Below are positions 8,868-16,832 of a stretch of 64,000 bases of DNA, one piece after another. The stretch's first letter is position 1, and every line of letters starts with the position of its first letter. The notes beneath the pieces were generated by a model. It was not told the DNA's origin, searched no databases, and saw only the letters and a list, made by a program, of their open reading frames with translations. The DNA is from Pelagicoccus albus (lineage in GTDB: Bacteria; Verrucomicrobiota; Verrucomicrobiia; Opitutales; Opitutaceae). Where the stretch lies: assembly GCF_014230145.1 (NCBI RefSeq), contig NZ_JACHVC010000012.1:935001-999000 (forward strand), given 5' to 3'. The position numbers and the translations under genes are program-made.

Positions 8868-9443
8868 ATGACCACGACTGATTTCCTATCACGCTTCGGC
8901 ATCTTCTTCGCCGGAATCCTGATTCTGCTAAGAGGAATCTACTTCCGAAAAACGCCCGACAGAGAGACCTTTTTCGGATTTTTCCTGTTTGGAAACGGTG
9001 TCTTTCTAGTAACCTATTTTCTACATCATATCGACATGTCGATGGGCTTCGCGTTCGGGCTTTTCGCCGTTTTCGCTATGCTGCGTTATCGCACAGAGTC
9101 GATTTCCATCAAGGACATGACCTACCTTTTTGTGGTTATCGTCATCGCTCTCATCACCTCGGTATCGAGCCTGCAATACTGGGAAACCGGGTCGATTGTC
9201 GCCTTCATTTGCTTTATCTCATGGCTTGGGGAAACAACCATTTGCAAGCCGCGGCTCCTAGAATTTAAAGTCGCCTATGACCGTGTAGACAACCTCGCTC
9301 CCAGCAAGCGTCACGAGTTGCATCAAGACTTGGGAAACAGGCTAGGCCTCGATGTGCTGAAAACAGAGATCAACAAAATAGACTACCTGAATAACAGCGC
9401 TCAGCTAGTAGTCTTTTACTCGAACAATGAACAAAGCCACTAG
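8868..9443 (+). CDS. DUF4956 family membrane protein
   Basis: About 191 residues from the ATG at 8868. An in-frame GTG at 8826 would add 14 residues but has no support. It has four or so membrane helices in the first two thirds (FFAGILILLRGIYF, GFAFGLFAVFAMLRYRTESI, MTYLFVVIVIALITSVSSL, GSIVAFICFISWLG) and a soluble C-terminal tail with a ferredoxin-like feel. The segment FAMLRYRTESISIKDMTYLF is the hallmark of DUF4956. These proteins commonly occur with VTC-type polyphosphate polymerase, CotH-like kinase and Cthe_2159-like proteins. Here only the last partner follows, 51 bp downstream. Molecular function of the family is not established. Confidence 0.82.
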   Translation: MTTTDFLSRFGIFFAGILILLRGIYFRKTPDRETFFGFFLFGNGVFLVTYFLHHIDMSMGFAFGLFAVFAMLRYRTESISIKDMTYLFVVIVIALITSVSSLQYWETGSIVAFICFISWLGETTICKPRLLEFKVAYDRVDNLAPSKRHELHQDLGNRLGLDVLKTEINKIDYLNNSAQLVVFYSNNEQSH

Positions 9444-9494
9444 TCCCACTTGAGCGAACAGCCAATACGAATTACCTAAGGATCCGACAGAGAA

Positions 9495-10673
9495 ATGAGA
9501 AAAACCGTTATCACTCTAATATCAGCTATCAGCATCGCCGCAGGGGGTGGCCTGTATTTACTTTTTGGGGCAAGCCAAGAACCTTCGGAAATAGCCCTTC
9601 TTTCTCCGGAATCTTTCTTCTCTGATAGAGATCTCAGACAGGAACCCGACCTTGCTTCGGCAAGCGAACTTCCGCTGCAAAGCGGCCAATCGGCAACCAT
9701 TAGCCAAGAGGGTGTTTACCTGCTTCGAGGGTCATATACCGAGACGACCATCGTGGTGGAAACGGACGACCAGGCGAAGGTCCAATTAGTACTGGACCAG
9801 CTCACAATCGAAAACGCCGAAAGCCCAGCCGTGTATGTGAAATCTGCCGACAAGGTCTTCATCACCACCCTCCCCGGAAAAAACAGCCTCTCGGTAACGG
9901 GAGAATTTGTCCCTTCGGATGATACCAACTTGGACAGCGTCATATTTTCTCGCTCAGATCTCACCCTCAACGGGCAAGGGCAGCTCGCAATTACCTCAAG
10001 CCAGGGAAACGGCATTTCAAGCAAGGATGACCTGAAAATTACCGGCGGCACCATGAACATTTATGCCTTAGAAGATGGCTTGGAGGCGAACGACTCGATC
10101 CGCATCGGTGGAGGCGCGATTACCATCGAATCCAAGAAGGATGCCCTTCATGCTGAGAATGACGACGATCCAAATTCTGGGTACATTTACGTCGGAGGGG
10201 GGAAATTGACTCTGAATGCTGCAGACGACGCCATGCGAGGCAGTATCTTGGTCAAAATCGACGACGGCTCGATCGACGTGATTGACTGTTCAGAAGGCAT
10301 CGAAGCAACTCACGTCCAAATCAACGGAGGCGATATAAAGATATATTCGCGAGACGATGGTATCAACGCCACGAGAAAGGGACCTGGCCCCGTCATGATC
10401 GAAGTAAATGGCGGTAACATCGCCGTCAAGATGGCCGCTGGCGACACGGACGCCTTCGATTCAAACGGGGATCTCTACATTCGAGACGGCGTTATAGACG
10501 TCGAAGCCAGATCTGCCTTCGATGCAGATGGGACCTCGGAGATGACTGGTGGAAACGTGACGGTAAACGGAGAAGTCGTTACTGAAATCAAAAAGCAACG
10601 AGGAGGCCCTGGTGGCGGCTGGTGGGGCGGCGACGACCGAAAGAAGCACAAGCCGCACAATGAGGATTGGTAG
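9495..10673 (+). CDS. Cthe_2159/DUF4353-type beta-helix protein, exported
   Basis: A 392-residue protein with an N-terminal membrane or signal segment (ITLISAISIAAGGGLYLLFG, about residues 6-25). The rest is a right-handed beta-helix built from short repeats of the form GGxxxIxSxxDGxxA (NGISSKDDLKITGGTMNIY, DGLEANDSIRIGGGAITI, DAFDSNGDLYIRDGVIDV). This is the pattern of the Cthe_2159 family, whose founding member binds acidic sugars such as polygalacturonate and carries calcium. The C-terminus is Gly/Trp-rich and then basic (GGPGGGWWGG, KKHKPHN). It probably forms a pair with the upstream DUF4956 protein. Role in binding acidic polymer at the envelope is inferred. Confidence 0.8.
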   Translation: MRKTVITLISAISIAAGGGLYLLFGASQEPSEIALLSPESFFSDRDLRQEPDLASASELPLQSGQSATISQEGVYLLRGSYTETTIVVETDDQAKVQLVLDQLTIENAESPAVYVKSADKVFITTLPGKNSLSVTGEFVPSDDTNLDSVIFSRSDLTLNGQGQLAITSSQGNGISSKDDLKITGGTMNIYALEDGLEANDSIRIGGGAITIESKKDALHAENDDDPNSGYIYVGGGKLTLNAADDAMRGSILVKIDDGSIDVIDCSEGIEATHVQINGGDIKIYSRDDGINATRKGPGPVMIEVNGGNIAVKMAAGDTDAFDSNGDLYIRDGVIDVEARSAFDADGTSEMTGGNVTVNGEVVTEIKKQRGGPGGGWWGGDDRKKHKPHNEDW

Positions 10674-10703
10674 TCTCGTTTGAGACTCTGAAACTTTCCT
10701 CCC

Positions 10704-10727
10704 GTCAACGCCTTCTCAGGCGTTGAC
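10704..10727. repeat. Perfect hairpin GTCAACGCC/GGCGTTGAC
   Basis: A nine-base perfect stem with a six-base loop (TTCTCA), 30 bp after the Cthe_2159-like gene. No T-run follows. It may stabilise the 3' end, act as a terminator without a U-tract, or be part of a small mobile repeat together with the next hairpin. Confidence 0.5.
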
Positions 10728-10730
10728 CTG

Positions 10731-10771
10731 CACGTGTCTCCGCGCCACTTTAGCTCCAGCGGAGACACGTG
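10731..10771. repeat. 13-bp inverted repeat CACGTGTCTCCGC ... GCGGAGACACGTG
   Basis: Two perfect 13-base arms (10731-10743 and 10759-10771) are separated by 15 bases, three bases after the preceding hairpin. Both hairpins lie upstream of the EF-G-like gene, whose ATG is at 10868. Confidence 0.55.
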
Positions 10772-10867
10772 CTGTCCGCACCCCCAAACAGCAGCCAACG
10801 TCTTTTGCCCCAAGAGAAGCCGAGCGGTCCAAAACGGGTCGCCCAACCCCAATACCCTAAAGACGCT

Positions 10868-12937
10868 ATGAGCTATCCTCCCGATCGAATCCGCAACTTC
10901 GCCCTCGTCGGGCACCAGTCCGCTGGCAAAACCTCTCTGGCCGAGGCCATGCTGGCCTGCTCCGGAGTCATAACCCGTATGGGGACCACCGAGGCGGGCA
11001 ATACGGTGAGCGACTACCACGCCACCGAAAAGGAGCGCCAGATCTCCGTGCACGCCTCCCTACTTCACTGCGACTGGCAAGGCATCAAGTATAACATCAT
11101 CGATACCCCGGGCTACCTCGACTTTATCTCCGAAGGACTCGGGGCTCTTCGTGTCGGGGATTTCGCCATGGTGGTAGTCGACGCGGTTTCCGGTCCGGAG
11201 ATCGGGACCGACCAAGTCTGGGAATACGCCAGCCAATTCCAATTGCCCAAGCTCATCGTAGTAAATGGCATCGATAAGGACAACGTCGACTTCGATCGCG
11301 TCCTCGCCGAGCTCCGCTCCCACTACGGCCGCAAGGTGTTCCCCATGACCTTGCCCATCGACCCAGGCCCAGGCTGCCGCCGCATCTTGGATGTCATGCG
11401 TAGCGAAGAGGTCGACTACGCAACCGATGGTTCGGGCAAATTCACCGAAACGCCGGCCGAAGGCGCCTGGAAGGATCGAGTCCGCAAGCTCCACGCAGAG
11501 CTGATCGAGCTGGTGGCCGAAGCGGACGACTCCCTCATGGAAGAATTTTTCGATCAAGGCGACCTCACCGAAGACCAGCTCCGCTCCGGAGTGCACGCCG
11601 CCATTCAGGCCGAAACCTTCATCCCGGTCTTCGCCACTTCGGCGACTACCGACGTGGGGGTGGCCCGCCTCATGGATCTGATTTCCAAATACGGCTCCTC
11701 CCCCTTGGATCGAAAAGTGGTTCCGGCCATCGACGAGGAGGGTCACCGAGGAGACATCGCCCTTAGCGACAGCTCGCCCGCCTGCTATATCTGGAAAACG
11801 ATCTCCGAACCGCACGTTGGCGAACTCTCCTTCTGCCGCTTGTACTCCGGCTCCATTCATCCGAATATGGAGCTCTTCAACCCCTTTCACGGCACCACGG
11901 AAAAGATCGGCCAAATCTTCACCCTCCAAGGTCACGAGCGTCAGCCCACCGACGAAATCGGTCCGGGCGACATCGGCGTTATGGCCAAGCTAAAGGACAC
12001 CCACACCGGTAACACATTGACCAGTCTGGAGCGAAAAGTCCGCCTGCCCGCGGTCAGTTATCCGAAGCCAAATATTCACGGCACCTTGATCGCCGTGCAC
12101 AAGGGCGACGAAGATAAGCTCGCCGCCGGACTGGCCACCCTGCACGAAGAAGACCCAACCTTCCTTTTCGGATACAACACCGAAACCCACGAGCTCGTCG
12201 TATCCGGCCAAGGCGAGCTGCATCTCGAAGTGATAAAGTCCCGCCTAGCCCGTCGCTTTAACGTCGAGGTCGAGATCGTAGAGCCACGCGTCCCCTTCCG
12301 CGAAACCATCCAAATCCCCGCCGAAGCCAAATACCGCCACAAGAAACAGTCCGGGGGAGCGGGACAATTCGCCGAAGTCTGGCTTCGCATCCGCCCCACC
12401 GAACCGGGAGCAGGCGTCGATTTTGGCCATTCACTCACCGGCAACAATGTGGACCGCGTCTTCGTGCCCTCCGTGGAAAAAGGCGTGCACGCTGCTTGCG
12501 AGGCGGGCATCCACGCTGGCTATCCTGTCACGGATGTAGCAGTCGACTTTTACGACGGCAAAATGCACACCGTGGACTCGAAGGATATCGCCTTCCAGAC
12601 TGCAGGCAAAGAAGCCTTCACCGAAGCCTTTAAACAGGCGCGGCCAATCCTGCTGGAGCCGATACTCTCTATCGAAGTCAAAGTTCCCGAGCCCTGCCTT
12701 GGCGATGTCATGAGCGATCTGTCTTCCCGACGTGGACACATTCACGGCATCGAGGGCGAAACCAAATACCGCACCATCAAGGCCGAGGTCCCTCAAATGG
12801 AAATGTACCGCTACGCCACTACACTGCGCTCGCTGACCGGCGGAATCGGCCTGCACAGCGAATCATTCGCCCGCTACGAACCTCTCCCCGCTAACCTAGA
12901 ACCCCGTGTTCTAAAACAACCTGAGCTCGTATACTAG
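10868..12937 (+). CDS. Elongation factor G-like GTPase (EF-G paralogue)
   Basis: About 689 residues from the ATG at 10868. An upstream in-frame GTG at 10769 lies in the hairpin region and is unlikely. The P-loop is GHQSAGKT (about residue 14), G3 is DTPGYLDF (about 79), and the later domains are in EF-G order, with SGQGELHLEVIKSRLARRF and the C-terminal SRRGHIHGIEGE. The usual G4 motif NKxD is replaced by NGID (about 133-136). The first residue after the P-loop region and the switch segment TVSDYHATEKERQISV fit the EF-G-like paralogue group rather than canonical translocase, which normally sits in the str operon with S12, S7 and EF-Tu. Those genes are absent here. Probable role is ribosome-linked, but its specific step is unknown. 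Confidence 0.88.
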   Translation: MSYPPDRIRNFALVGHQSAGKTSLAEAMLACSGVITRMGTTEAGNTVSDYHATEKERQISVHASLLHCDWQGIKYNIIDTPGYLDFISEGLGALRVGDFAMVVVDAVSGPEIGTDQVWEYASQFQLPKLIVVNGIDKDNVDFDRVLAELRSHYGRKVFPMTLPIDPGPGCRRILDVMRSEEVDYATDGSGKFTETPAEGAWKDRVRKLHAELIELVAEADDSLMEEFFDQGDLTEDQLRSGVHAAIQAETFIPVFATSATTDVGVARLMDLISKYGSSPLDRKVVPAIDEEGHRGDIALSDSSPACYIWKTISEPHVGELSFCRLYSGSIHPNMELFNPFHGTTEKIGQIFTLQGHERQPTDEIGPGDIGVMAKLKDTHTGNTLTSLERKVRLPAVSYPKPNIHGTLIAVHKGDEDKLAAGLATLHEEDPTFLFGYNTETHELVVSGQGELHLEVIKSRLARRFNVEVEIVEPRVPFRETIQIPAEAKYRHKKQSGGAGQFAEVWLRIRPTEPGAGVDFGHSLTGNNVDRVFVPSVEKGVHAACEAGIHAGYPVTDVAVDFYDGKMHTVDSKDIAFQTAGKEAFTEAFKQARPILLEPILSIEVKVPEPCLGDVMSDLSSRRGHIHGIEGETKYRTIKAEVPQMEMYRYATTLRSLTGGIGLHSESFARYEPLPANLEPRVLKQPELVY

Positions 12938-12958
12938 CTGGAACGACTTCGGTCGCGC
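12938..12958. repeat. REP-like palindrome, copy 3
   Basis: ACGACTTCGGTCGC at 12943-12956, a diverged copy of the palindrome seen after rsmD. It sits between the converging ends of the EF-G-like and rsmE genes. A further small hairpin, GCGATTAG/CTAATCGC (12966-12989), overlaps the rsmE stop. Confidence 0.45.
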
Positions 12959-12976
12959 CCCAGCCGCGATTAGCCC

Positions 12977-13687
12977 TCAGACTAATCGCTCCCTGACTAA
13001 CGAGACCGCCGCAACTGTGGCGGTCTCCGTGCGTAAAACCCGCTCGCCCATTCCGACCAAGGTCCAACCAAGCCCGCGAAATAGCTCCCGCTCACCCGCA
13101 GTCCAGCCGCGTTCGCTGCCGATCGCCATTGCCACCGATCCGCCGATCGCCACCGATCCGAGTCGAGCCACGCCTTCGTAATTATCCAAGCAAAGCTTCG
13201 ACTTCGCTCCTGAAGTCGTCCGCAAAGCTTCTTCCAGCGACACCCCCCAGGACACCTCCGGCATCCGCGTCGCGAACGCTTGAGCCACACCGGCCACCAC
13301 ATGCCGACGCCATTCGCCCGAACTCCAGAGCTTGGATTCGGCATAGCTGGGTTCACCTCGCTCCGTCGCCACGAAGCGAATACTTCGCACTCCCAAAGTC
13401 GTCGCTTCGTTCAAAATCTTCCGCATGGTCTGCGGACGGCTAAGGCCCACGATTAAGTCGATCGGCAACAAGTCCGACTCCTCCGAGCCCCACTCGAAAC
13501 TCAACTCCAAGCCATCAGCAGAAACCGCCTGCACCGTGGCCTTGCCTTTGGGACCGTCGATCAAACCCACATCGAACTCATCCCCTACCTGTCGCCGCAA
13601 GACCTTGAGCACATGCTTCGCCCGTTCGTCCTCTAAGGACAAAAATCCGGCTTCCACTTCGCTGGGCTCGAGCAACACGATATTCAT
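12977..13687 (-). CDS. rsmE: 16S rRNA uridine-N3 methyltransferase RsmE
   Basis: About 236 residues in the SPOUT/RsmE family, which methylates U1498 of 16S rRNA. Family marks are HVLKVLRRQVGDEF near the start (PUA-like domain) and the knotted C-terminal SAM site with AMAIGSERGWTAGEREL followed by LGWTLVGMGERVLRTETATVAA. The usual IGPEGG is IGSERG here, a modest departure from the family. I start at the ATG at 13687 because GGAGG lies nine bases upstream of it; another in-frame ATG at 13696 is possible. It converges with the EF-G-like gene and diverges from the sugar transporter genes. Confidence 0.9.
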   Translation of the reverse strand: MNIVLLEPSEVEAGFLSLEDERAKHVLKVLRRQVGDEFDVGLIDGPKGKATVQAVSADGLELSFEWGSEESDLLPIDLIVGLSRPQTMRKILNEATTLGVRSIRFVATERGEPSYAESKLWSSGEWRRHVVAGVAQAFATRMPEVSWGVSLEEALRTTSGAKSKLCLDNYEGVARLGSVAIGGSVAMAIGSERGWTAGERELFRGLGWTLVGMGERVLRTETATVAAVSLVRERLV

Positions 13688-13732
13688 GCCTCCCATCCTC
13701 CGAAGCCGAAGCCAGAAACCAAACTAAAAATA

Positions 13733-13762
13733 TCTGTGCAAAGCGGGTGCAACTGTGGTTAA
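13733..13762. repeat. Half copy H of the ACCACA-type repeat (right arm only)
   Basis: TCTGTGCAAAGCGGGTGCAA then CTGTGGTTAA resembles the right arm of copy D (TTTGTGAACGTTGCGCCCCT then TGTGGTTAA). No left arm is visible. It lies directly before the sugar-binding protein gene and overlaps the earlier of its two possible GTG starts. Confidence 0.4.
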
Positions 13763-13770
13763 TAATCCCC

Positions 13771-15162
13771 GTGCCTTTTTCTGTCCCCCAACTCCGTGCG
13801 TCCGGAGCTCGGAAGCTCCTAGCCCTTGGCCTGGTCGCCGCGTCCACCCTTTTGCTTAGCGCTTGCTCACGTATCCAAAAGGACCGCACCGAAGACGGTC
13901 GTACCATCGTCACCCTTTGGACCAGCTGGGCCGGCACGGAGCGGGCAGGGATCGACGCGGTCGTGGAGGATTTTAACGCCTCGCAAAAGGAGATTTTCGT
14001 CCGCGCCCTCAACATCACAGACCCGCAAACTAAGATCATGCTGGCCACTGCCGGAGGGAATCCACCAGACATCGCCATCATGAACAACCAGTTCATCGCG
14101 GCCTACGCGGAAAACAACGCACTCACCCCGCTCGACGGCTTGTGCGAAGCGGCTGGCATTAGAGCCGATCAATACGTGCCGACCTTCTGGGAAACAGCAA
14201 CCTATCGGGGTCGTATCTGGGCGCTGCCTCTGACCTGCTCCGTAACAACTCTACACTACAACAAGCAGATCTTTCGTGAGCTCGGACTAGAGGGCCCTCC
14301 TGAAACTATGGAGGAGCTGGAGCGTATCAACGATCTCGTTACGGAGAAACGGGAAGACGGCTCCTTGGAGCGTATCGGACATTTGCCGCTTGAGCCGGGC
14401 TGGTGGCGGCCGGAGTGGTCCAACTGGTTCGGACTGGGCTCCTACGACGGCGAAAGCCAAATGCTCTTCCAAGCGGAAGGTTGGCGAAAAGCGGCAGAAT
14501 GGCTGGCTTCCTACCACCAACGCTTTGGCAAGGACGAGCTCATCAAGCTTCGCTCCGGCTTCGGTCGTTTCTCTTCGCCCCAAAACCCTTTCTTCGACGG
14601 AAAGGTCGCCATGATCCTGCAAGGGATCTGGATGAATCGCTTCATCGAAACCTTTGCCGACGAAGATTTTGAATACGGCTGCGCCCCTTTTCCCGCCTCA
14701 GCCGAGGCGGACATTCCCTACTTCGCCATCGCCGACGCGGACCTCGCCGTTATCCCCAAAGGAGCCGACCACTTGGAAGAGGCCTTCGCCTTCATCAAAT
14801 TCCTATCCAGCCGTCCAGAGCTGGAGAAGCTCGCACTCGCCCATGGAAAGATGACCTCTCTCAAAGAAGTGTCTCCAGAATTCTACGACAAACACGACCA
14901 CCCCTACCTGCAGGTCTTCCTGGACGTTGCCAACTCAGGCTACGCCAAAGCCCGCCCCCAACTTCCGCACTACCAAAACTATTTCACCGACACCAATGAG
15001 ACCGTTAACTCCCTGCTTTACGGACTCGTCTCGCCAGATGAGGGTCTCACCCAAATCCAAGACCGTCAGCAAAAGGCCCTCGACAAAAAGCAGCTCCGCT
15101 GGAGCCGCGTAAACGAAAGCTACCAAGCACTCTGGCAAGAGGAGATCGACGAAACCAAATGA
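13771..15162 (+). CDS. Sugar ABC transporter substrate-binding lipoprotein
   Basis: About 463 residues from the GTG at 13771, with a lipoprotein signal peptide ending in the lipobox LLSAC. It is followed by a family 1 extracellular solute-binding fold: VTLWTSWAGTERAGIDAVVEDF at the N-lobe, FFDGKVAMILQGIWM and AFAFIKFLSSRPELEKLA later on. It should be anchored in the periplasm and feed the two permeases downstream. An earlier in-frame GTG at 13747 would start inside a repeat remnant, so I prefer 13771. The gene overlaps the first permease by 4 bp (ATGA). No transporter ATPase or regulator is encoded nearby, so a shared MsmK/MalK-type ATPase elsewhere is likely. Substrate not known. Confidence 0.88.
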   Translation: MPFSVPQLRASGARKLLALGLVAASTLLLSACSRIQKDRTEDGRTIVTLWTSWAGTERAGIDAVVEDFNASQKEIFVRALNITDPQTKIMLATAGGNPPDIAIMNNQFIAAYAENNALTPLDGLCEAAGIRADQYVPTFWETATYRGRIWALPLTCSVTTLHYNKQIFRELGLEGPPETMEELERINDLVTEKREDGSLERIGHLPLEPGWWRPEWSNWFGLGSYDGESQMLFQAEGWRKAAEWLASYHQRFGKDELIKLRSGFGRFSSPQNPFFDGKVAMILQGIWMNRFIETFADEDFEYGCAPFPASAEADIPYFAIADADLAVIPKGADHLEEAFAFIKFLSSRPELEKLALAHGKMTSLKEVSPEFYDKHDHPYLQVFLDVANSGYAKARPQLPHYQNYFTDTNETVNSLLYGLVSPDEGLTQIQDRQQKALDKKQLRWSRVNESYQALWQEEIDETK

Positions 15163-16088
15163 CTCGTACCGAAAAACGCAACTTGGCCAAAGGGCTTCTC
15201 TTCATAAGTCCTTGGATACTGGGCTTTCTGGCTTTCGCGCTCTACCCCTTGATCGCTACGATCTACTTTTCGTTCACGGACTACTCTGTTCTCGCTCCAC
15301 CAGTACCGATCGGGACTGAAAACTACGCGGAACTCGCGGCTGACGGAAATTTCATGAAGGCGGTCTTCAACACGATCTTCTTCGCCGCCATCTCGGTTCC
15401 ACTCAACACTGCTCTGGCCTGTTTCCTCGCCATTCTTCTCAACTTCAACGTGCTCGGAAAAAGCTTTTTCCGCACCGCCTTTTTCCTCCCTTCGCTCGTA
15501 CCGATGGTCTGCCTCGGCGTGATTTGGCGCTGGCTGCTCAATGGTGAGGTTGGTCTCGTGAATCAAGCCATCGGCCCCTTCGCGGACTTCGCCAATATGA
15601 TCCTCGGCACCTCTTTTGATACTCCCGCTTGGCTGGAGGATCCTTCCTTCACCAAGCTCGGCCTCGTAGTCGCCAGCGTCTGGGGTCTCGGGCACGCCAT
15701 GGTGATTTTCCTCGCTGGCCTGCAAGAGGCTCCCGTCGAGCTTTACGAAGCAGCCGAACTCGATGGAGCGGGCTTCTGGTCCAAGCTCCGTCACGTAACC
15801 ATCCCCATGGTCTCTCCTTACATCCTCTTCAACCTGATCATGGGCTTCATCGCCGCCTTCCAAGTGTTCGCCGTGCCCTTTGTCATGATGGACGGCGTCA
15901 ACGAACCGCCGGGTGGCCCCGGGGGCTCCATGCTTTTTGCCGCTACCTACATTTACCTGAAAGCCTTCCAAGACTGGGAAATGGGATACGCCTGCGCCAT
16001 GGCTCTCATCTTCTTCGTTCTCGTGGTCACTCTGACCATCACCCTCATGAAAATCTCCGAACGCCGCGTCCACTACGCCGGCAAGTAA
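15159..16088 (+). CDS. Sugar ABC transporter permease, MalF/UgpA type
   Basis: A 309-residue inner-membrane protein with six membrane helices, beginning LLFISPWILGFLAFALYPLIA. The cytoplasmic EAA loop is ELYEAAELDGAGFWSKLRHV followed by TIPMVSPYI, the docking site for the ATPase. Start ATG overlaps the stop of the binding-protein gene. The matching second permease should follow directly, as in other CUT1 operons, but here 744 bp of repeats and a GxxExxY gene lie between the two. Confidence 0.92.
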   Translation: MTRTEKRNLAKGLLFISPWILGFLAFALYPLIATIYFSFTDYSVLAPPVPIGTENYAELAADGNFMKAVFNTIFFAAISVPLNTALACFLAILLNFNVLGKSFFRTAFFLPSLVPMVCLGVIWRWLLNGEVGLVNQAIGPFADFANMILGTSFDTPAWLEDPSFTKLGLVVASVWGLGHAMVIFLAGLQEAPVELYEAAELDGAGFWSKLRHVTIPMVSPYILFNLIMGFIAAFQVFAVPFVMMDGVNEPPGGPGGSMLFAATYIYLKAFQDWEMGYACAMALIFFVLVVTLTITLMKISERRVHYAGK

Positions 16089-16101
16089 ACGTATCTAGAT
16101 T

Positions 16102-16200
16102 TTAACCACAAGAAGCACAGAACTCACAAAAGCCATACCGACAATAGCCAAGCCAGCACACAACCCGATCTTTTGTGACCCTTGTGCCTTCTGTGGTTAA
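16102..16200. repeat. ACCACA-type inverted repeat, copy B
   Basis: The left arm begins TTAACCACAAGAAGCACAGA and continues CTCACAAAAG. The right arm is TTTTGTGACCCTTGTGCCTT then CTGTGGTTAA. The arms are near-perfect inverted copies, about 28 bp each, round a 40-bp centre. It begins 13 bp after the MalF-type permease stop and ends 23 bp before the GxxExxY start. Confidence 0.85.
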
Positions 16201-16223
16201 AGAATATCCAAACCCAACCTCGA

Positions 16224-16595
16224 ATGACCCCTCAAATCCAACTCCTCACCGATACCATCCGCCAAACATCCTACGACCTGCATACCTACCTAAGAAACGG
16301 ACTACTTGAGAAGGTATACGAGAATGGACTTGCGAATCGACTTAGAAAGCAAGGCCTCAACGTTAAGCAACAACACCCGATTTCCGTCCGCGACGAGGAT
16401 GGAACAGTTCTCGGAGAATACTTCGCGGACCTATACGTCGAAGGACAAATCATCGTCGAACTGAAAACAGCAAAAAACCTAGCAGACGAACACATCGCAC
16501 AAGTACTCGCCTACCTCAGAGCAACCGGGCTTCAACACGGAGTCCTCGTAAACTTCGGTTCTCCCAAGCTCCAAATAAAGAAACTAATTCTTTAA
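16224..16595 (+). CDS. GxxExxY protein (PDDEXK_3 nuclease-superfamily)
   Basis: A 123-residue protein from the ATG at 16224. An in-frame upstream start at 16182 lies in the repeat and is rejected. It has the name-giving motif GLLEKVY (GxxExxY) followed by a PD-(D/E)xK-like core: FADLYVEGQIIVELKTAKNL holds the Asp and the ExK. The end, HIAQVLAYLRATGLQHGVLV and NFGSPKLQIKK, is typical of PF13366. The family resembles nucleases of the restriction fold, but no activity is established. The gene is flanked by inverted repeats B, C and D and splits two permease genes of one transporter, which looks like an insertion of a repeat-borne cassette. Confidence 0.92.
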   Translation: MTPQIQLLTDTIRQTSYDLHTYLRNGLLEKVYENGLANRLRKQGLNVKQQHPISVRDEDGTVLGEYFADLYVEGQIIVELKTAKNLADEHIAQVLAYLRATGLQHGVLVNFGSPKLQIKKLIL

Positions 16596-16598
16596 ATC

Positions 16599-16692
16599 TT
16601 AACCACAAAAAGCACAGAAAACACACATCAGTTAGCCCCATTACACCCCTTTCAACCCGATCTTTTGTGACTCTTGTGCCTTCTGTGGTTAA
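16599..16692. repeat. ACCACA-type inverted repeat, copy C
   Basis: Left arm TTAACCACAAAAAGCACAGA, right arm TTTTGTGACTCTTGTGCCTT then CTGTGGTTAA. It begins four bases after the GxxExxY stop. With copy B it brackets the gene tightly, and its right arm is almost identical to that of copy B. Confidence 0.85.
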
Positions 16693-16712
16693 GCAGAAAC
16701 TCAGTAGTTAGA

Positions 16713-16813
16713 TTTCAAACACAAGAAGCACAGAATCCACAAAAGTCATTCAAAGAAAGTATGCCATTCCACAACCCGATCAGCTTTGTGAACGTTGCGC
16801 CCCTTGTGGTTAA
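16713..16813. repeat. ACCACA-type inverted repeat, copy D
   Basis: Left arm TTCAAACACAAGAAGCACAG, right arm AGCTTTGTGAACGTTGCGCC then CCTTGTGGTTAA. More diverged than B and C. It is in tandem with copy C (about 20 bp apart) and ends 19 bp before the second permease start. Confidence 0.8.
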
Positions 16814-16832
16814 CTAAAATCTCTTCATCGCC

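Noticed and set aside
11060-11935. Long open frame on the minus strand inside the EF-G-like gene
   Set aside because: It is antisense to a well-matched GTPase gene; its composition follows from GC-skewed third positions and it shows no family signature.
15120-16073. 317-codon minus-strand frame opposite the MalF-type permease
   Set aside because: Fully overlaps a clear permease gene; very acidic, His-rich product is typical of an antisense shadow of membrane-helix codons.
16182-16223. Longer start for the GxxExxY protein
   Set aside because: The extra 14 codons lie in the right arm of repeat B; the internal ATG at 16224 starts the conserved part.
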